Translations under genes and position numbers: made by a program | In this document: positions 25,691-33,927 of the stretch, piece after piece | Numbering within the stretch: position 1 is the first letter of the stretch | How the letters are laid out: each line of letters starts with the position of its first letter | Origin: UBA9676 sp963730065 | Lineage (GTDB): Bacteria > Actinomycetota > Actinomycetes > Streptosporangiales > Streptosporangiaceae | Assembly: GCA_963730065.1 (NCBI GenBank) | Contig: CAVSQL010000012.1 | Span: 62,001 to 126,000 of the forward strand | Length of the DNA stretch: 64,000 nt | Reading direction: 5' to 3' | Notes under the pieces: generated by a model | The model's database searches: none | What the model was told of the DNA's origin: nothing | Seen by the model: only the letters and a program-made list of their open reading frames with translations

Positions 25691-26728
25691 CTAGCGCTGC
25701 CCGGCCCCGGCAGGCCCGCCGCCGGCGGCGCCGGTGTCCGCTTGCTGCATGCGCAGCCGCAGCCACAGGAACAGTAGTGCCAGCGGCACGAGCAGGCCGC
25801 CGAGGCCGTAGACGATAAACGCGGTGTAGCTGGAAATGTGCTGGACCAGCCACGCGAAGTTCTGGCCGAAGAAGCCGGTGATGAAGGTCAGCGGCAAGAA
25901 GACCGTCGCCAGGATCGTGAGCTGCTCGATGGTGGAGTTCTGCCGGACACTGACCCTGGTCTGCTCGACCGAGATCACCGCCATGTTGGCCTGCAGCACC
26001 GTGCCGAGCAGATCACGCTGGGCGGCGACCTCCTCATCGACCTGAAGCAGGTGGTCATGGACGTCACGCAGGTACGGCCGCAGTTCGGGGGCTACGGTGG
26101 TGCGCTCGACGGTGGCGACCACGGCGAGCAGCGGGTGGACGGCGCGGTAGAAGCCAGTGGCCTCGTTGCGCAGCGAGTAGATCCGCTCGGTCGGGGCGAC
26201 CGCGCCGGAGAACACGGTGGCCTCGATCTCGTCGATGTCGCGTTCGAGCCCGGCCACGACGGGCGCGTAGTCGTCCACGACCTCATCCAGGATCGCCCAC
26301 AGTACCGACGAGCTGCCCGCGGCCAGCAGCTCGGGCCGCTGCTCCAGCCGCTGCCTGGCCTGGTGCAGCATGCTTGGTACGCCTTGCCGCACGGTGATCA
26401 CGAAGGTCGGCGCGACGAAGATGGCGATGTTGCCGAACTGGACCTCTTCCGCGTGGTCGTCGTAGCGCGCTGTGCGCAGGATGACCAGCCGCACGTCCCT
26501 GGGGTAGTTCTCGATCTTCGGCCGCAGATGAATGTTCTGCGCGTCCTCAACCGCCAGCTCATGCAGCCCAAAGGCGTCCTGTACCTGAGCCAGTTCCTCT
26601 GCCCCGGGCTCGAACAATCCCAGCCATACAAAGCCTCCCTGGGCACACCGGGCCGCCGCCTCCTCGAGCGGCACCGCACCCTCATCGCGCCTGTGGCCGT
26701 CTTTGTAGTGAGCACAGTCGATGATCAT
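25691..26728 (-). CDS. corA: CorA-like divalent cation transporter with GQN instead of GMN
   Basis: A 345-residue protein with the CorA layout: a soluble N-terminal domain, long helices ending in VRQNSTIEQLTILATVFLPL, and two C-terminal membrane helices. The selectivity motif after the first helix normally reads YGMNF; here it is FGQNF (near residues 294-298), so Met is replaced by Gln. Known departures from GMN (GVN, GIN in ZntB and plant MRS2 variants) alter ion choice. The start ATG 26728 precedes MIIDCAHYKDGHR. It is divergent from the IclR regulator, and a partial copy of its C terminus lies just downstream. Confidence 0.9.
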   Translation of the reverse strand: MIIDCAHYKDGHRRDEGAVPLEEAAARCAQGGFVWLGLFEPGAEELAQVQDAFGLHELAVEDAQNIHLRPKIENYPRDVRLVILRTARYDDHAEEVQFGNIAIFVAPTFVITVRQGVPSMLHQARQRLEQRPELLAAGSSSVLWAILDEVVDDYAPVVAGLERDIDEIEATVFSGAVAPTERIYSLRNEATGFYRAVHPLLAVVATVERTTVAPELRPYLRDVHDHLLQVDEEVAAQRDLLGTVLQANMAVISVEQTRVSVRQNSTIEQLTILATVFLPLTFITGFFGQNFAWLVQHISSYTAFIVYGLGGLLVPLALLFLWLRLRMQQADTGAAGGGPAGAGQR

Positions 26729-26910
26729 CTTGGGCTCCTCGGGTGAAGCAGCAGGCAGGCATCAATATCCAAGCATGACGGAACCTTTACCTCTGGCCGA
26801 CGGGGACGCCGGCGGCGCACCGCGCCGCCCGATCGTCGTGCATGATGTTGGGTTACCTGCCAACCATCGAGACCGGGCCCCGCGCTCAACGGAAATGAGG
26901 CGTGCCACCC

Positions 26911-27669
26911 ATGGCGATGCAGAGCGTGCTCAGGAGCCTGGCGGTGCTCGAGGCGGTCGCCGAGCACCAGCCGGTCCGGGTAGGCGAGCTGACGCCGCTG
27001 CTCGGCCTGCCCAAGTCGACCGTGCAGCGGAGCCTGGAGACACTCGCCCAGGCGGGCTGGCTGCGGCAGGTTGACGGTGACCTCACCCGGTGGGCGCTCA
27101 CCTCGCGGGCCCAGTCGATAGTGCTGCGCTCGGGCGGCGAGGTCGACCTGCGCGCTTGCGCTCTCCCGCCCATGAAGCAGCTCCGCGACGCCGCCGGCGA
27201 GACGGCCCACCTGTTCGTGCCGGCCGGGTCGTACCAGGTGGTGGCCATCGAGCGGGTCGACAGCCGCCGCAACGTCCGCACCATCATCCCGCTGGGCACC
27301 GTCTTCCCGATGGCCGCCAGCTCGGCGGGCATCGCGATGCTCGCGCACGGCCCCGACGACCAGGTGGACGCGGCGATCGAGCAGGCCACGCGGGCGGAAG
27401 ACGCACCGGCCGGCGAGGATCTGGGCAAGGTCAGGGACCAGGTCGCGGCCGTGCACACCAAGGGGTACAGCTGCCGCCTGGGCTGGGATCGCGATGTGAT
27501 GGGAATCGGCGCCGCGATCATGGATCACCGCGGCGAGGTCGCCGCCGGCGTGAGCGTCTCGATCCCGCTGAGCCGCTTCCAGTACAGCAACGAGGCGCAG
27601 TGGGGCCGGGAGGTGATGGAGGCGGCGGCCGCCATCAGCCGGTCGCTCGGCTATACCGCGCCTTCCTAG
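26911..27669 (+). CDS. IclR family transcriptional regulator
   Basis: A 252-residue regulator. Residues 5-60 are the winged helix-turn-helix (MQSVLRSLAVLEAVAEHQPV, then LTPLLGLPKSTVQRSLETLA), and the rest is the IclR effector domain (TIIPLGTVFPMAASSAGIAM and GWDRDVMGIGAAIMDHRG). ATG 26911 lies 10 bases after GAGG; GTG 26902 in frame is too close to that site and a further ATG lies at 26917. It shares a divergent spacer with the CorA-like gene, which is the natural candidate target, though IclR proteins usually control catabolic genes such as the amidohydrolase nearby. Confidence 0.9.
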   Translation: MAMQSVLRSLAVLEAVAEHQPVRVGELTPLLGLPKSTVQRSLETLAQAGWLRQVDGDLTRWALTSRAQSIVLRSGGEVDLRACALPPMKQLRDAAGETAHLFVPAGSYQVVAIERVDSRRNVRTIIPLGTVFPMAASSAGIAMLAHGPDDQVDAAIEQATRAEDAPAGEDLGKVRDQVAAVHTKGYSCRLGWDRDVMGIGAAIMDHRGEVAAGVSVSIPLSRFQYSNEAQWGREVMEAAAAISRSLGYTAPS

Positions 27670-27684
27670 CGCGGGCGGCCCCGC

Positions 27685-28035
27685 CTAGTGCAAGTGGGCC
27701 CGCCAGTCGCGCGGCACCCGGCCGGCCGGGCCCGGGACCGGCTGGTCGGCGGGATGGTTGTCCGGCGGGGCCAGCGCCGGGCCAGTCTCGTAGAACTCGT
27801 CGGTCGCATAGCTCCAGAACCAGGCCTCCCCCGGCTCGAAGCTGCGGATGACCGGGTGCCCGGTGGCCGCCGCGTGCGCGCTCGCGTGCTGTGACGGCGA
27901 GGTGTCGCAGCAGCCGATGTGCCCGCACTGGGCACACCGGCGCAGGTGCAGCCACCAGCCGCTGGCCGCCTCGCACTCGGCGCAGCCGGTCCCGGTCGGC
28001 TCCACGACGGGGTCGATCCCTGGCAGCGCGGTCAT
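27685..28035 (-). CDS. UBP-type zinc finger protein
   Basis: A 116-residue protein with the ZnF-UBP pattern: CAECEAASGWWLHLRRCAQC, then GHIGCCDTSPSQHASAHAAAT and GHPVIRSFEPGEAWFWSY. Cys and His positions match the zinc-binding set that in eukaryotes recognises ubiquitin C termini. Bacterial single-domain versions are common in actinobacteria and are of unknown function. Its ATG (28035) overlaps the TGA of the upstream histidine kinase, so it is the last gene of a three-gene unit with the kinase and the receiver-oxidoreductase fusion. Confidence 0.88.
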   Translation of the reverse strand: MTALPGIDPVVEPTGTGCAECEAASGWWLHLRRCAQCGHIGCCDTSPSQHASAHAAATGHPVIRSFEPGEAWFWSYATDEFYETGPALAPPDNHPADQPVPGPAGRVPRDWRAHLH

Positions 28036-29483
28036 GCTGGGTCCTCTCGTTCGGCGTCGGGGGCGTTAAGCGGGAGACGCACCTGGAAACGCGTGCCGCC
28101 CGGCTCCGATTCCACCCGCAGGTCCCCGTGGTGCTTGTTCACCACGATCCGCCAGGAGATGTCCAGCCCGAGGCCGGTGCCCTCACCCACCTCCTTGGTG
28201 GTGAAGAACGGCTCGAAGATCCGGTCCCGGATCTCGGCGGGCACGCCCGGGCCGGTGTCGCCGATCTCGACCAGAACCCGGTCGCCGTCCAGGGCGGTCC
28301 GCACGGTGAGCGTGCCGGTCCCGCCCATCGCGAACACCGCGTTGTCGATGAGATTCGTCCAGACCTGGTTCAGCTCCGCGGCGTAGACGGGGATCTGCGG
28401 CAGGCCGCGGTCGTAGTCCTTCACCACCCTGACGCCGTCACCGATCTTGCCTGACAGCATGACGAGGGTGCTGTCGAGCAGCTCGTGCACGTCCACGACC
28501 CGGAAGGGCGCGCGGTCGATCTGGGAGTACTGCTTGGCCGCTCCCACCAGCGTCGAGATCCTGGTGGTCGAGTCCTCGATCTCGTTCATCAGCAGCTCGG
28601 TCTCGACGGTGTAGTTCAGCCACCGCACCGCGCCGTCCAGGGCGTCGGAGTCCACACAGGCCGCGACCTGGTCGAGCCAGCCAGCGTCCATCCCGGCCTG
28701 CACGAAGACCGGCGCGAGATCCCAGCCACCGTCGATGCCGTGGTCGTCGAGCCAGTCGGCCACCGCGTCCTCGCGGTCGGAGGCCTCGATCGGGCTGAGC
28801 ACCGGCGCCTTCGCCACCTGCTCCGCGGCGCGCTCCTGCAGCTTGATCAAGGCTTCCAGGGTGGCCGGCTCGTAAGGACCCTTCGCGATGAAGCCCAGCT
28901 TGCGCCGCATCCCGGCGACCCTTTCCCGCAGCGCCGCGGTCGCGCGGACGGCGGCCGCGGCCGGGTTGTTCAGCTCGTGGGTGAGGCCAGCCGACAGTGA
29001 CCCCAGGGCCAGCAGCCGCTCCCGCTGGCCGACCACCCGCTGGGTGTTCTGGACCCCGAGGAAGGCGCCTTCCAGCAGGTGGACCGCCATCGGGAACCAG
29101 GCGTTGATCATCCGCGCGAACTTCTCGGCGTCGAGCACGTAGAACCGGGACGGCTCGGTGACCCGGACCGACGTGTTGTAGACCTGCGGCACCCGGTCCC
29201 CGAGGTACGCCGAGAAGGCGCCCGCGTACACGCCGGGCGCGGACGTCCGGTTCGTCTCGACGTCGTCGGCCCCGACCCGGCGGGACATCACCAGCGTGCC
29301 GTTCAGCAGCACGTAGAAGCAGGTCGCGGGGTCGCCTTCGGTGTACACCGGGCCGGGCAGGAAGGCCTCCACCCGCCCTTCGCGGCACAGCCAGGCGAGC
29401 TGGGAGTCGGTCAGCTTCTCGAACAGGAACAGCGCGCGCAGCTCATCGGCACTGCAGATTGCCGGCTCTGCCTTCCCGGTCAT
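28032..29483 (-). CDS. Cyclic-nucleotide-domain histidine kinase
   Basis: A 483-residue soluble kinase. Residues 15-140 form a Crp-type cNMP-binding domain (YTEGDPATCFYVLLNGTLVM, then a FYVLDAEKFARMI end). The phosphoacceptor is His169 in LSAGLTHELNNPAAAA. A long insert is followed by the HATPase_c domain with N box LNQVWTNLIDNAVFAM, G1 EIGDTGPGVP and G2 GEGTGLGLDISWRIV. The N-box and H-box sequences are of the NtrB/HPK4-like class. ATG 29483 overlaps the stop of the upstream fusion gene by four bases, so this kinase and the receiver domain of that fusion are probable partners. Confidence 0.92.
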   Translation of the reverse strand: MTGKAEPAICSADELRALFLFEKLTDSQLAWLCREGRVEAFLPGPVYTEGDPATCFYVLLNGTLVMSRRVGADDVETNRTSAPGVYAGAFSAYLGDRVPQVYNTSVRVTEPSRFYVLDAEKFARMINAWFPMAVHLLEGAFLGVQNTQRVVGQRERLLALGSLSAGLTHELNNPAAAAVRATAALRERVAGMRRKLGFIAKGPYEPATLEALIKLQERAAEQVAKAPVLSPIEASDREDAVADWLDDHGIDGGWDLAPVFVQAGMDAGWLDQVAACVDSDALDGAVRWLNYTVETELLMNEIEDSTTRISTLVGAAKQYSQIDRAPFRVVDVHELLDSTLVMLSGKIGDGVRVVKDYDRGLPQIPVYAAELNQVWTNLIDNAVFAMGGTGTLTVRTALDGDRVLVEIGDTGPGVPAEIRDRIFEPFFTTKEVGEGTGLGLDISWRIVVNKHHGDLRVESEPGGTRFQVRLPLNAPDAEREDPA

Positions 29484-31152
29484 AGCTTCTCCAGGTAACG
29501 GTGGACGAGCATGACCGCCATGGCGCCCTCGCCGACCGCCGAGGCGACCCGCTTGGCCGACTCCGCGCGCGCATCGCCGGCCACGAACACGCCGGGCACG
29601 CTGGTCTCCAGGTGGTAGGGCGCCCGGTCCAGCTCCCAGCCGCGGGGCCGGTCGCCGTCGATGGACAGGTCCGGGCCTGCGATGACGAACCCGCGTTCGT
29701 CCCGGTCCACGACGCCGTCGAGCCAGTCGGTGAGCGGCGCCGCGCCGATGAACAGGAACAGCCACTGGGCGCCGACGGTCTCGGGCGCGCCGGTGGAGGT
29801 GTCGCGCAGCCTCAGCCTCTCCAGATGGTCGCTGCCCTCGGCGCCGATGACCTCGGTGCAGGTGCGGACCGAGAGATTGTCGATCTGGGCGATCTGCTGG
29901 ATGAGGTAGTAGGACATGGACCGCTCCAGCGAGGGCCCGCGGCACAGGATCGTCACCGACTTGGCGTGCCGGGCCAGGAAGACGGCGGCCTGCCCGGCCG
30001 AGTTGGCGCCACCGACGATGTAGATGTCCTGGCCCGCGCAGGCGGCCGCCTCGGTGAGCGCGGAGCCGTAGTACACCCCGCGCCCGGTCATCTCCTCGAG
30101 CCCGGGCGCATCAAGCTGCCGGTAGGAGACCCCGGTGGCGAGGATGACGGTGTGGGCGTCGATGGTGCCGCCATCCGCGAACCGGACCGTGCGGGCGGAG
30201 CCGTTGACATCCAGGGCGACCACGTCGCGCGTGGTGAGCAGCTCCGCCCCGAACCTGGTGGCCTGCCGCCGGGCCCGCCCGGTCAGCTGCGCCCCGGATA
30301 CCCCGTCCGGGAAGCCGAGGTAATTCTCGATCCGCGAGCTCTGGCCCGCCTGGCCGCCAGTGGCGGTGCGCTCCACCAGCACGGTGCGCAGCCCCTCGGA
30401 CGCGCCGTACACCGCGGCGCCCAGGCCGGCCCGCCACCGATGACGATGAGATCGTAGAAATCCTTCGACGGCGTGGTGGCCAGGCCGACCCGGCTGGCCA
30501 GCTCGGCGTCGGTCGGCTCGACCAGCGCCTCGCCGTCCGGCGTGATCACCACCGGCAGCCTCAGCCCGTCGGCCCCGGCCGCGGCCATCAGCCGCTGGCC
30601 ATCGGGTGCCTCCGATTCGTACCAGCGGTAGGCGACCTGGTTGCGGGCGAGGAACTCGCGGACCTCGGAGCACCGCGCGGACCAGCGGTGACCCACCATC
30701 TTGGTCACATGGACCGGCCGCCGTTCCTCCTCCCGCCACTTGCTCAGCAGCTCGTCGATCACCGGGTAGAGCTTCTCCTCGGGCGGATCCCACGGCTTGA
30801 GCAGGTAGTGGTCGAGGTCGACCACGTTGATCGCGTCGATGGCCGCGCCGGTGTCCGCGTAGGCGGTGAGCAGCACCCGGCGCGCCGCCGGGTACAGGTC
30901 CATGGCCCGCTCGAGGAACTCGATCCCGTTCATCCCCGGCATCCGGTAGTCGGCCACGATCACGGCCACCTCGTCACCGCGCAGCTTCATCTCGCGCAGC
31001 GCGTCAAGCGCGGCGTCGCCGGACTCGGCGCGCACGATCCGCTGCTGCTCGCCGTACCGGCGCCGCAGGTCACGTGCGACCGCCCGGGACACGCCGGGGT
31101 CGTCGTCCACCGTCAGGATCGCTGTCCGCGCCGCACTCGCAGGCGTGGTCAC
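29480..31152 (-). pseudogene. Receiver-glutaredoxin-like-FAD oxidoreductase fusion, frameshifted near 30425
   Basis: Domains in order: receiver (acidic pocket D16-D18, phosphoacceptor D68 in VADYRMPGMNG), a thioredoxin/glutaredoxin-like segment (VGHRWSARCSEVREFLARN) with a single cysteine, and a thioredoxin-reductase-like FAD/NAD(P) domain. The frame breaks in the FAD-binding loop: VIGGGPA runs into nonsense, while LGAAVYGASEGLRTVLVER continues in another frame. Loss of one CCGG unit (4 bases) at 30423-30432 restores GGGPAGLGAAVYG exactly. The reductase lacks the CxxC of true TrxB (it reads YYGSALTEAAAC). Start GTG 31152 has GGTGAGG 9 bases upstream. Fresh mutation or assembly error are both possible. 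Confidence 0.85.
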
Positions 31153-31210
31153 CGACACCACCTCACCGGGCCAGACCACCACATGCCCCCATGCTAGGTG
31201 CCCGGTCAAC

Positions 31211-31227
31211 CGGCGCTGACAGCGCCG
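31211..31227. promoter_or_regulatory. 17-bp palindrome in divergent promoter region
   Basis: CGGCGCTG-A-CAGCGCCG is a perfect inverted repeat with a one-base centre, 59 bases upstream of the fusion gene start and about 140 bases before the VOC gene. It is a candidate operator for one or both; a chance GC-rich palindrome cannot be excluded. Confidence 0.4.
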
Positions 31228-31365
31228 TGGCCCGGGGGTCCAGGGCGGTCACGGACCGTAGCGCATCCGGGCACCCTGCCCCGATTACCCCACCTTTACC
31301 GGAGTACTGTGGCCCATGCCCCCGGCTCAGGGCAGCTGAGCCCATGACGAGGGAGGGGTACGAAG

Positions 31366-31713
31366 ATGGCGAATCCGGTTGGATGGTTCGAGGTCAGCGG
31401 GCCCAACGCACAACAGCTCCAGAGCTTCTACGCGGAGGCCTTCGGCTGGCAGATCGACGCGAACAACGAGATGAACTACGGGATGGTGGCGGCCGAAGAG
31501 GGCGGCATCGGCGGCGGCGTGGGCCCGAGCCCGGACGGCCAGCCGTACGTCGTCTTCTACATCGCGGTGCCCGACCTCCAGGCCGCCCTGGACAAGGTGG
31601 GCAAGCTCGGCGGCGCGACCGTGACACCGCCGATGGATGTCCCCGACGGGCCCACCATCGCGTTCTTCACCGACCCCGCGGGGAACCGCATCGGCCTGAT
31701 GAAGGGCATGTAA
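31366..31713 (+). CDS. VOC family protein
   Basis: A 115-residue single-domain glyoxalase-fold protein starting at ATG 31366 after GGGAGGGG. Typical elements are GWFEVSGPNAQQLQSFYAEA at the N terminus, YIAVPDLQAALDKVGKLGG in the second half and the C-terminal FFTDPAGNRIGLMKG, where a Glu or Ile sits at the metal position in different VOC groups. The close match to the actinobacterial group of VOC proteins of about 115 residues makes the family sure. No neighbour points to a substrate. Confidence 0.9.
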   Translation: MANPVGWFEVSGPNAQQLQSFYAEAFGWQIDANNEMNYGMVAAEEGGIGGGVGPSPDGQPYVVFYIAVPDLQAALDKVGKLGGATVTPPMDVPDGPTIAFFTDPAGNRIGLMKGM

Positions 31714-31737
31714 AACAGGCAGGAGCGGCTGGCCGGC

Positions 31738-31968
31738 TTGCTCGCCGCGCTCGTGCTGGCGTGGACGATCCGCCACGGCTCACGGCAAGCCGGCTGGGCG
31801 GCCATCGGCATCGCCCTTCTGGCCCTGCCCACCGCCCTTGACCCCCGCCACACCGGGGCCGGGCGGATGTGCTATCTGCTGGCCATCGTGCTGGCGGCGG
31901 CCGGCGCCGGGCTGGTGCGGCCACGCCTGCCGGTCACGAGCCGGGAACGGCCAGCTGAAGGCAGGTAG
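31738..31968 (+). CDS. Possible small membrane protein (76 aa)
   Basis: The frame continues directly after the TAA of the VOC gene in the same phase. A TTG at 31738, 12 bases after AGGAG, would give 76 residues with two hydrophobic stretches (MLAALVLAWTI and MCYLLAIVLAAAGAGLV) and a charged tail. The hydrophobic pattern argues for a real product; the poor start and overlap with the convergent DUF6510 gene argue against. Confidence 0.4.
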   Translation: MLAALVLAWTIRHGSRQAGWAAIGIALLALPTALDPRHTGAGRMCYLLAIVLAAAGAGLVRPRLPVTSRERPAEGR

Positions 31969-32200
31969 TGCCGCGCAGGTCCAGCCAGGCGCGGTCGGGG
32001 CCGCGAACCAGCCGCAGCACCACCGCGGCACAGGCGGGGCAGCGGGCCACCATCCCGGGCGCGTGAGGGTAGACGCGTGTCTGCGCGATGGCCCAGCTAG
32101 CGCCGCACGACTCGCACGTGCCGACCGCGCTGGTGACGTCCATGCTGAACAGCTCGCCCAGCGTCCCGCCGAGCATGTTCCCGTCCATGTAGTCGCTCAT
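31934..32200 (-). CDS. DUF6510 family zinc-ribbon-like protein
   Basis: An 88-residue protein with two CxxC pairs (CESCGAS and CPACAAV) about 35 residues apart, suggesting a zinc ribbon, preceded by MSDYMDGNMLGGTLGELFSM, the usual N terminus of DUF6510. The ATG at 32200 overlaps the stop of the FAD reductase gene. In actinobacteria this small protein is commonly found beside the same reductase and sulfite-oxidase-like pair, as here. Its role is not known; a maturation or redox-accessory function is a guess. Confidence 0.85.
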   Translation of the reverse strand: MSDYMDGNMLGGTLGELFSMDVTSAVGTCESCGASWAIAQTRVYPHAPGMVARCPACAAVVLRLVRGPDRAWLDLRGTTCLQLAVPGS

Positions 32201-32979
32201 GGCTTGCCTCCGGAGGGCCCGAAACGTTCGGTCTTGATGGCGCCCGCGCCGTGGCCCGCGCGCACGAGCAGGTCGGCGGCGGCCTCGACGAATCCGGTCG
32301 GGCCGCACACGAACACCGCCGGGGACTCTTCCGGCGGCCATCCGGCCGAGGCGAGGGTCGTGGCGTTGATCCGCCCGGTCGGCTGGCCCGAGCCCGGCGG
32401 GGCGGTACGGGTATACACGTACCTCACCTGCAGGCCGTCACCGGCCTGCTCCCGCCGCGCCAGCTCACCGGCGTGCAGCAGGGCCCCGGGATCGCGGACC
32501 GAGTAGATCAGCTTGAACGGCGCATGGCTGCCCGCGACCGCGCGCTCGCGGATCATCGCCATCAGCGGCACCACGCCGCTCCCGCCGGCCACGAGCAGCA
32601 CCGGCCTGGTGCTGGCCGGGCCATCCGGGTTCCAGACGAACCAGCCGCCGATGGGGCCGCGCAGTTCCAGCGGGTAGCCGACGGCCAGGGTCTGGGTCAG
32701 GTACGGCGAGACCTCCCCGTCGGCGAGCCGCTGCACGGTGAGCTCGACCACCGGCGGGCCGGCCTGGCCGTCGGCGGGAGCGGACGCGATCGAGTACGAC
32801 CGCTCGGTCGAGTACCCGTCCGGCGCGGTCAGCCGCACGTCCACGTGCTGGCCGGCCAGGTGCCCGGGCCATCCGGGGACGTCGAGCACGAGCGTGCGCG
32901 CGGTGGCCGACTCGTCGCGGAGGGCCGCCACCGTGGCCACCCGCCAGGTCAGTCGCCCCAGTACCGTTGCTCGCGCCAC
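32197..32979 (-). CDS. Ferredoxin/flavodoxin reductase-like FAD protein
   Basis: A 260-residue oxidoreductase of the ferredoxin-NADP reductase superfamily. FAD site: TERSYSIASAP (RxYS motif). NAD(P) site: LLVAGGSGVVPLMAMIRER, and the C-terminal FVCGPTGFVEAAADLL. No 2Fe-2S domain is present. The chosen GTG at 32979 overlaps the sulfite-oxidase-like gene by 31 bases; a slightly later start would also keep the fold. It probably supplies electrons to, or takes them from, the molybdenum enzyme encoded upstream. Confidence 0.9.
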   Translation of the reverse strand: MARATVLGRLTWRVATVAALRDESATARTLVLDVPGWPGHLAGQHVDVRLTAPDGYSTERSYSIASAPADGQAGPPVVELTVQRLADGEVSPYLTQTLAVGYPLELRGPIGGWFVWNPDGPASTRPVLLVAGGSGVVPLMAMIRERAVAGSHAPFKLIYSVRDPGALLHAGELARREQAGDGLQVRYVYTRTAPPGSGQPTGRINATTLASAGWPPEESPAVFVCGPTGFVEAAADLLVRAGHGAGAIKTERFGPSGGKP

Positions 32980-33548
32980 GGGTCCCCGTAGTTGTGGTAG
33001 CCCAGGCTCTCCCAGAACCCCGGCGTGTCATGGTCGGCGAGGTCGATGCCCTGGAGCCACTTCGCGGACTTCCAGAAATAGAGATGCGGAACGAGCAGGC
33101 GCGCCGGGCCGCCGTGCTCGGGGTCGAGCGGCTCGTCGTCGAAGTCGAACGCTACCCACGCCTGGCCGTCGACCAGGTCCGCCAGCGGCAGGTTGGTGGT
33201 GTAGCCGCCGTAGGACTTCGCGGTCGCGAACCCGGCGCTGGTCTCGACGTCGGCCAGCAGCGTGTCCAGGGACACCCCGCGCCAGTGGGTGCCGAGCTTG
33301 GACCATTTGGTCACGCAGTGGATGTCGACGGTCGGCTTCTCGGCGGGCAGCGCCCGGAAGGCCCCCCAGTCCCACCGATGCACCTGCCCGGTCTCGGTGG
33401 TTATCCGCAGCTCCCACTGGCCGGTGTCTACCCGGGGCGTGGGCCCGGCTGAGAGCACCGGGAAGTCGGTGACCAGGTACTGCCCGGGCGGGAGCTTCTC
33501 GCCGCTGTCCCGCCGGCGTCCGGAGAATCCGGGTGACACAATTCCCAT
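32949..33548 (-). CDS. Sulfite oxidase-like molybdopterin oxidoreductase
   Basis: A 199-residue protein matching the short sulfite-oxidase-like group. The Mo-coordinating cysteine is in DIHCVTKWSKLGTHW, and GVSLDTLLADV, SYGGYTTNLPLADL and HGGPARLLVPHLYFWKSAKW follow as in YedY/MsrP-type domains. No signal peptide or dimerisation domain is seen, so it is presumably cytoplasmic. ATG 33548 is the start. It forms an operon with the FAD reductase and the DUF6510 protein. Natural substrate unknown. Confidence 0.9.
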   Translation of the reverse strand: MGIVSPGFSGRRRDSGEKLPPGQYLVTDFPVLSAGPTPRVDTGQWELRITTETGQVHRWDWGAFRALPAEKPTVDIHCVTKWSKLGTHWRGVSLDTLLADVETSAGFATAKSYGGYTTNLPLADLVDGQAWVAFDFDDEPLDPEHGGPARLLVPHLYFWKSAKWLQGIDLADHDTPGFWESLGYHNYGDPWREQRYWGD

Positions 33549-33595
33549 GGCGAAAGCCTGTCACATGCGTGCGCTGCTCCGGGAGCGGCCGTCCC

Positions 33596-33841
33596 TCACA
33601 TCGGCTGGTCGGGGTACCGGCCCGGTGGCTCGGTGTAGCGGCGCTCCTCGTAGACCTGGGTCGAGGCGCTACGGCGCCGGCGCGCGACGAGGAACGAGAT
33701 GGAGATGATCAGGACGATCACGCCGCCGATCATCAGGATGTCGCCGACGATCTGCAGGTTGATGCCGTTAGGCGTCCAGGTCACCGCGAACCGAAGAATA
33801 GCGCCGATGATGATGAGCGCGATGCTGCCGCCGATAGTCAC
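33596..33841 (-). CDS. DUF6458 family small membrane protein
   Basis: An 81-residue protein starting at GTG 33841 with a strong AGGAGGTGG ribosome site. It has two helices (IALIIIGAILRFAVTW and ILMIGGVIVLIISISFLVA) around the conserved NGINLQIVG turn, then an Arg-rich tail with YEERRYTEPPG. This is the standard form of DUF6458; the protein at 10585 is a longer relative. Function unknown. Confidence 0.9.
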   Translation of the reverse strand: MTIGGSIALIIIGAILRFAVTWTPNGINLQIVGDILMIGGVIVLIISISFLVARRRRSASTQVYEERRYTEPPGRYPDQPM

Positions 33842-33927
33842 AGACCGGCCACCTCCTGTCCGTTAGTGATTCAAGAGTATCGGCCGGTGGCCAGCATCAC
33901 CCGCACCGGGTGAGCAGCGGCGGCCGG

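Noticed and set aside
28032..31152. True thioredoxin reductase system
   Set aside because: The flavoprotein lacks the redox CxxC motif and no thioredoxin gene is adjacent; the fused Grx-like part has a single cysteine.
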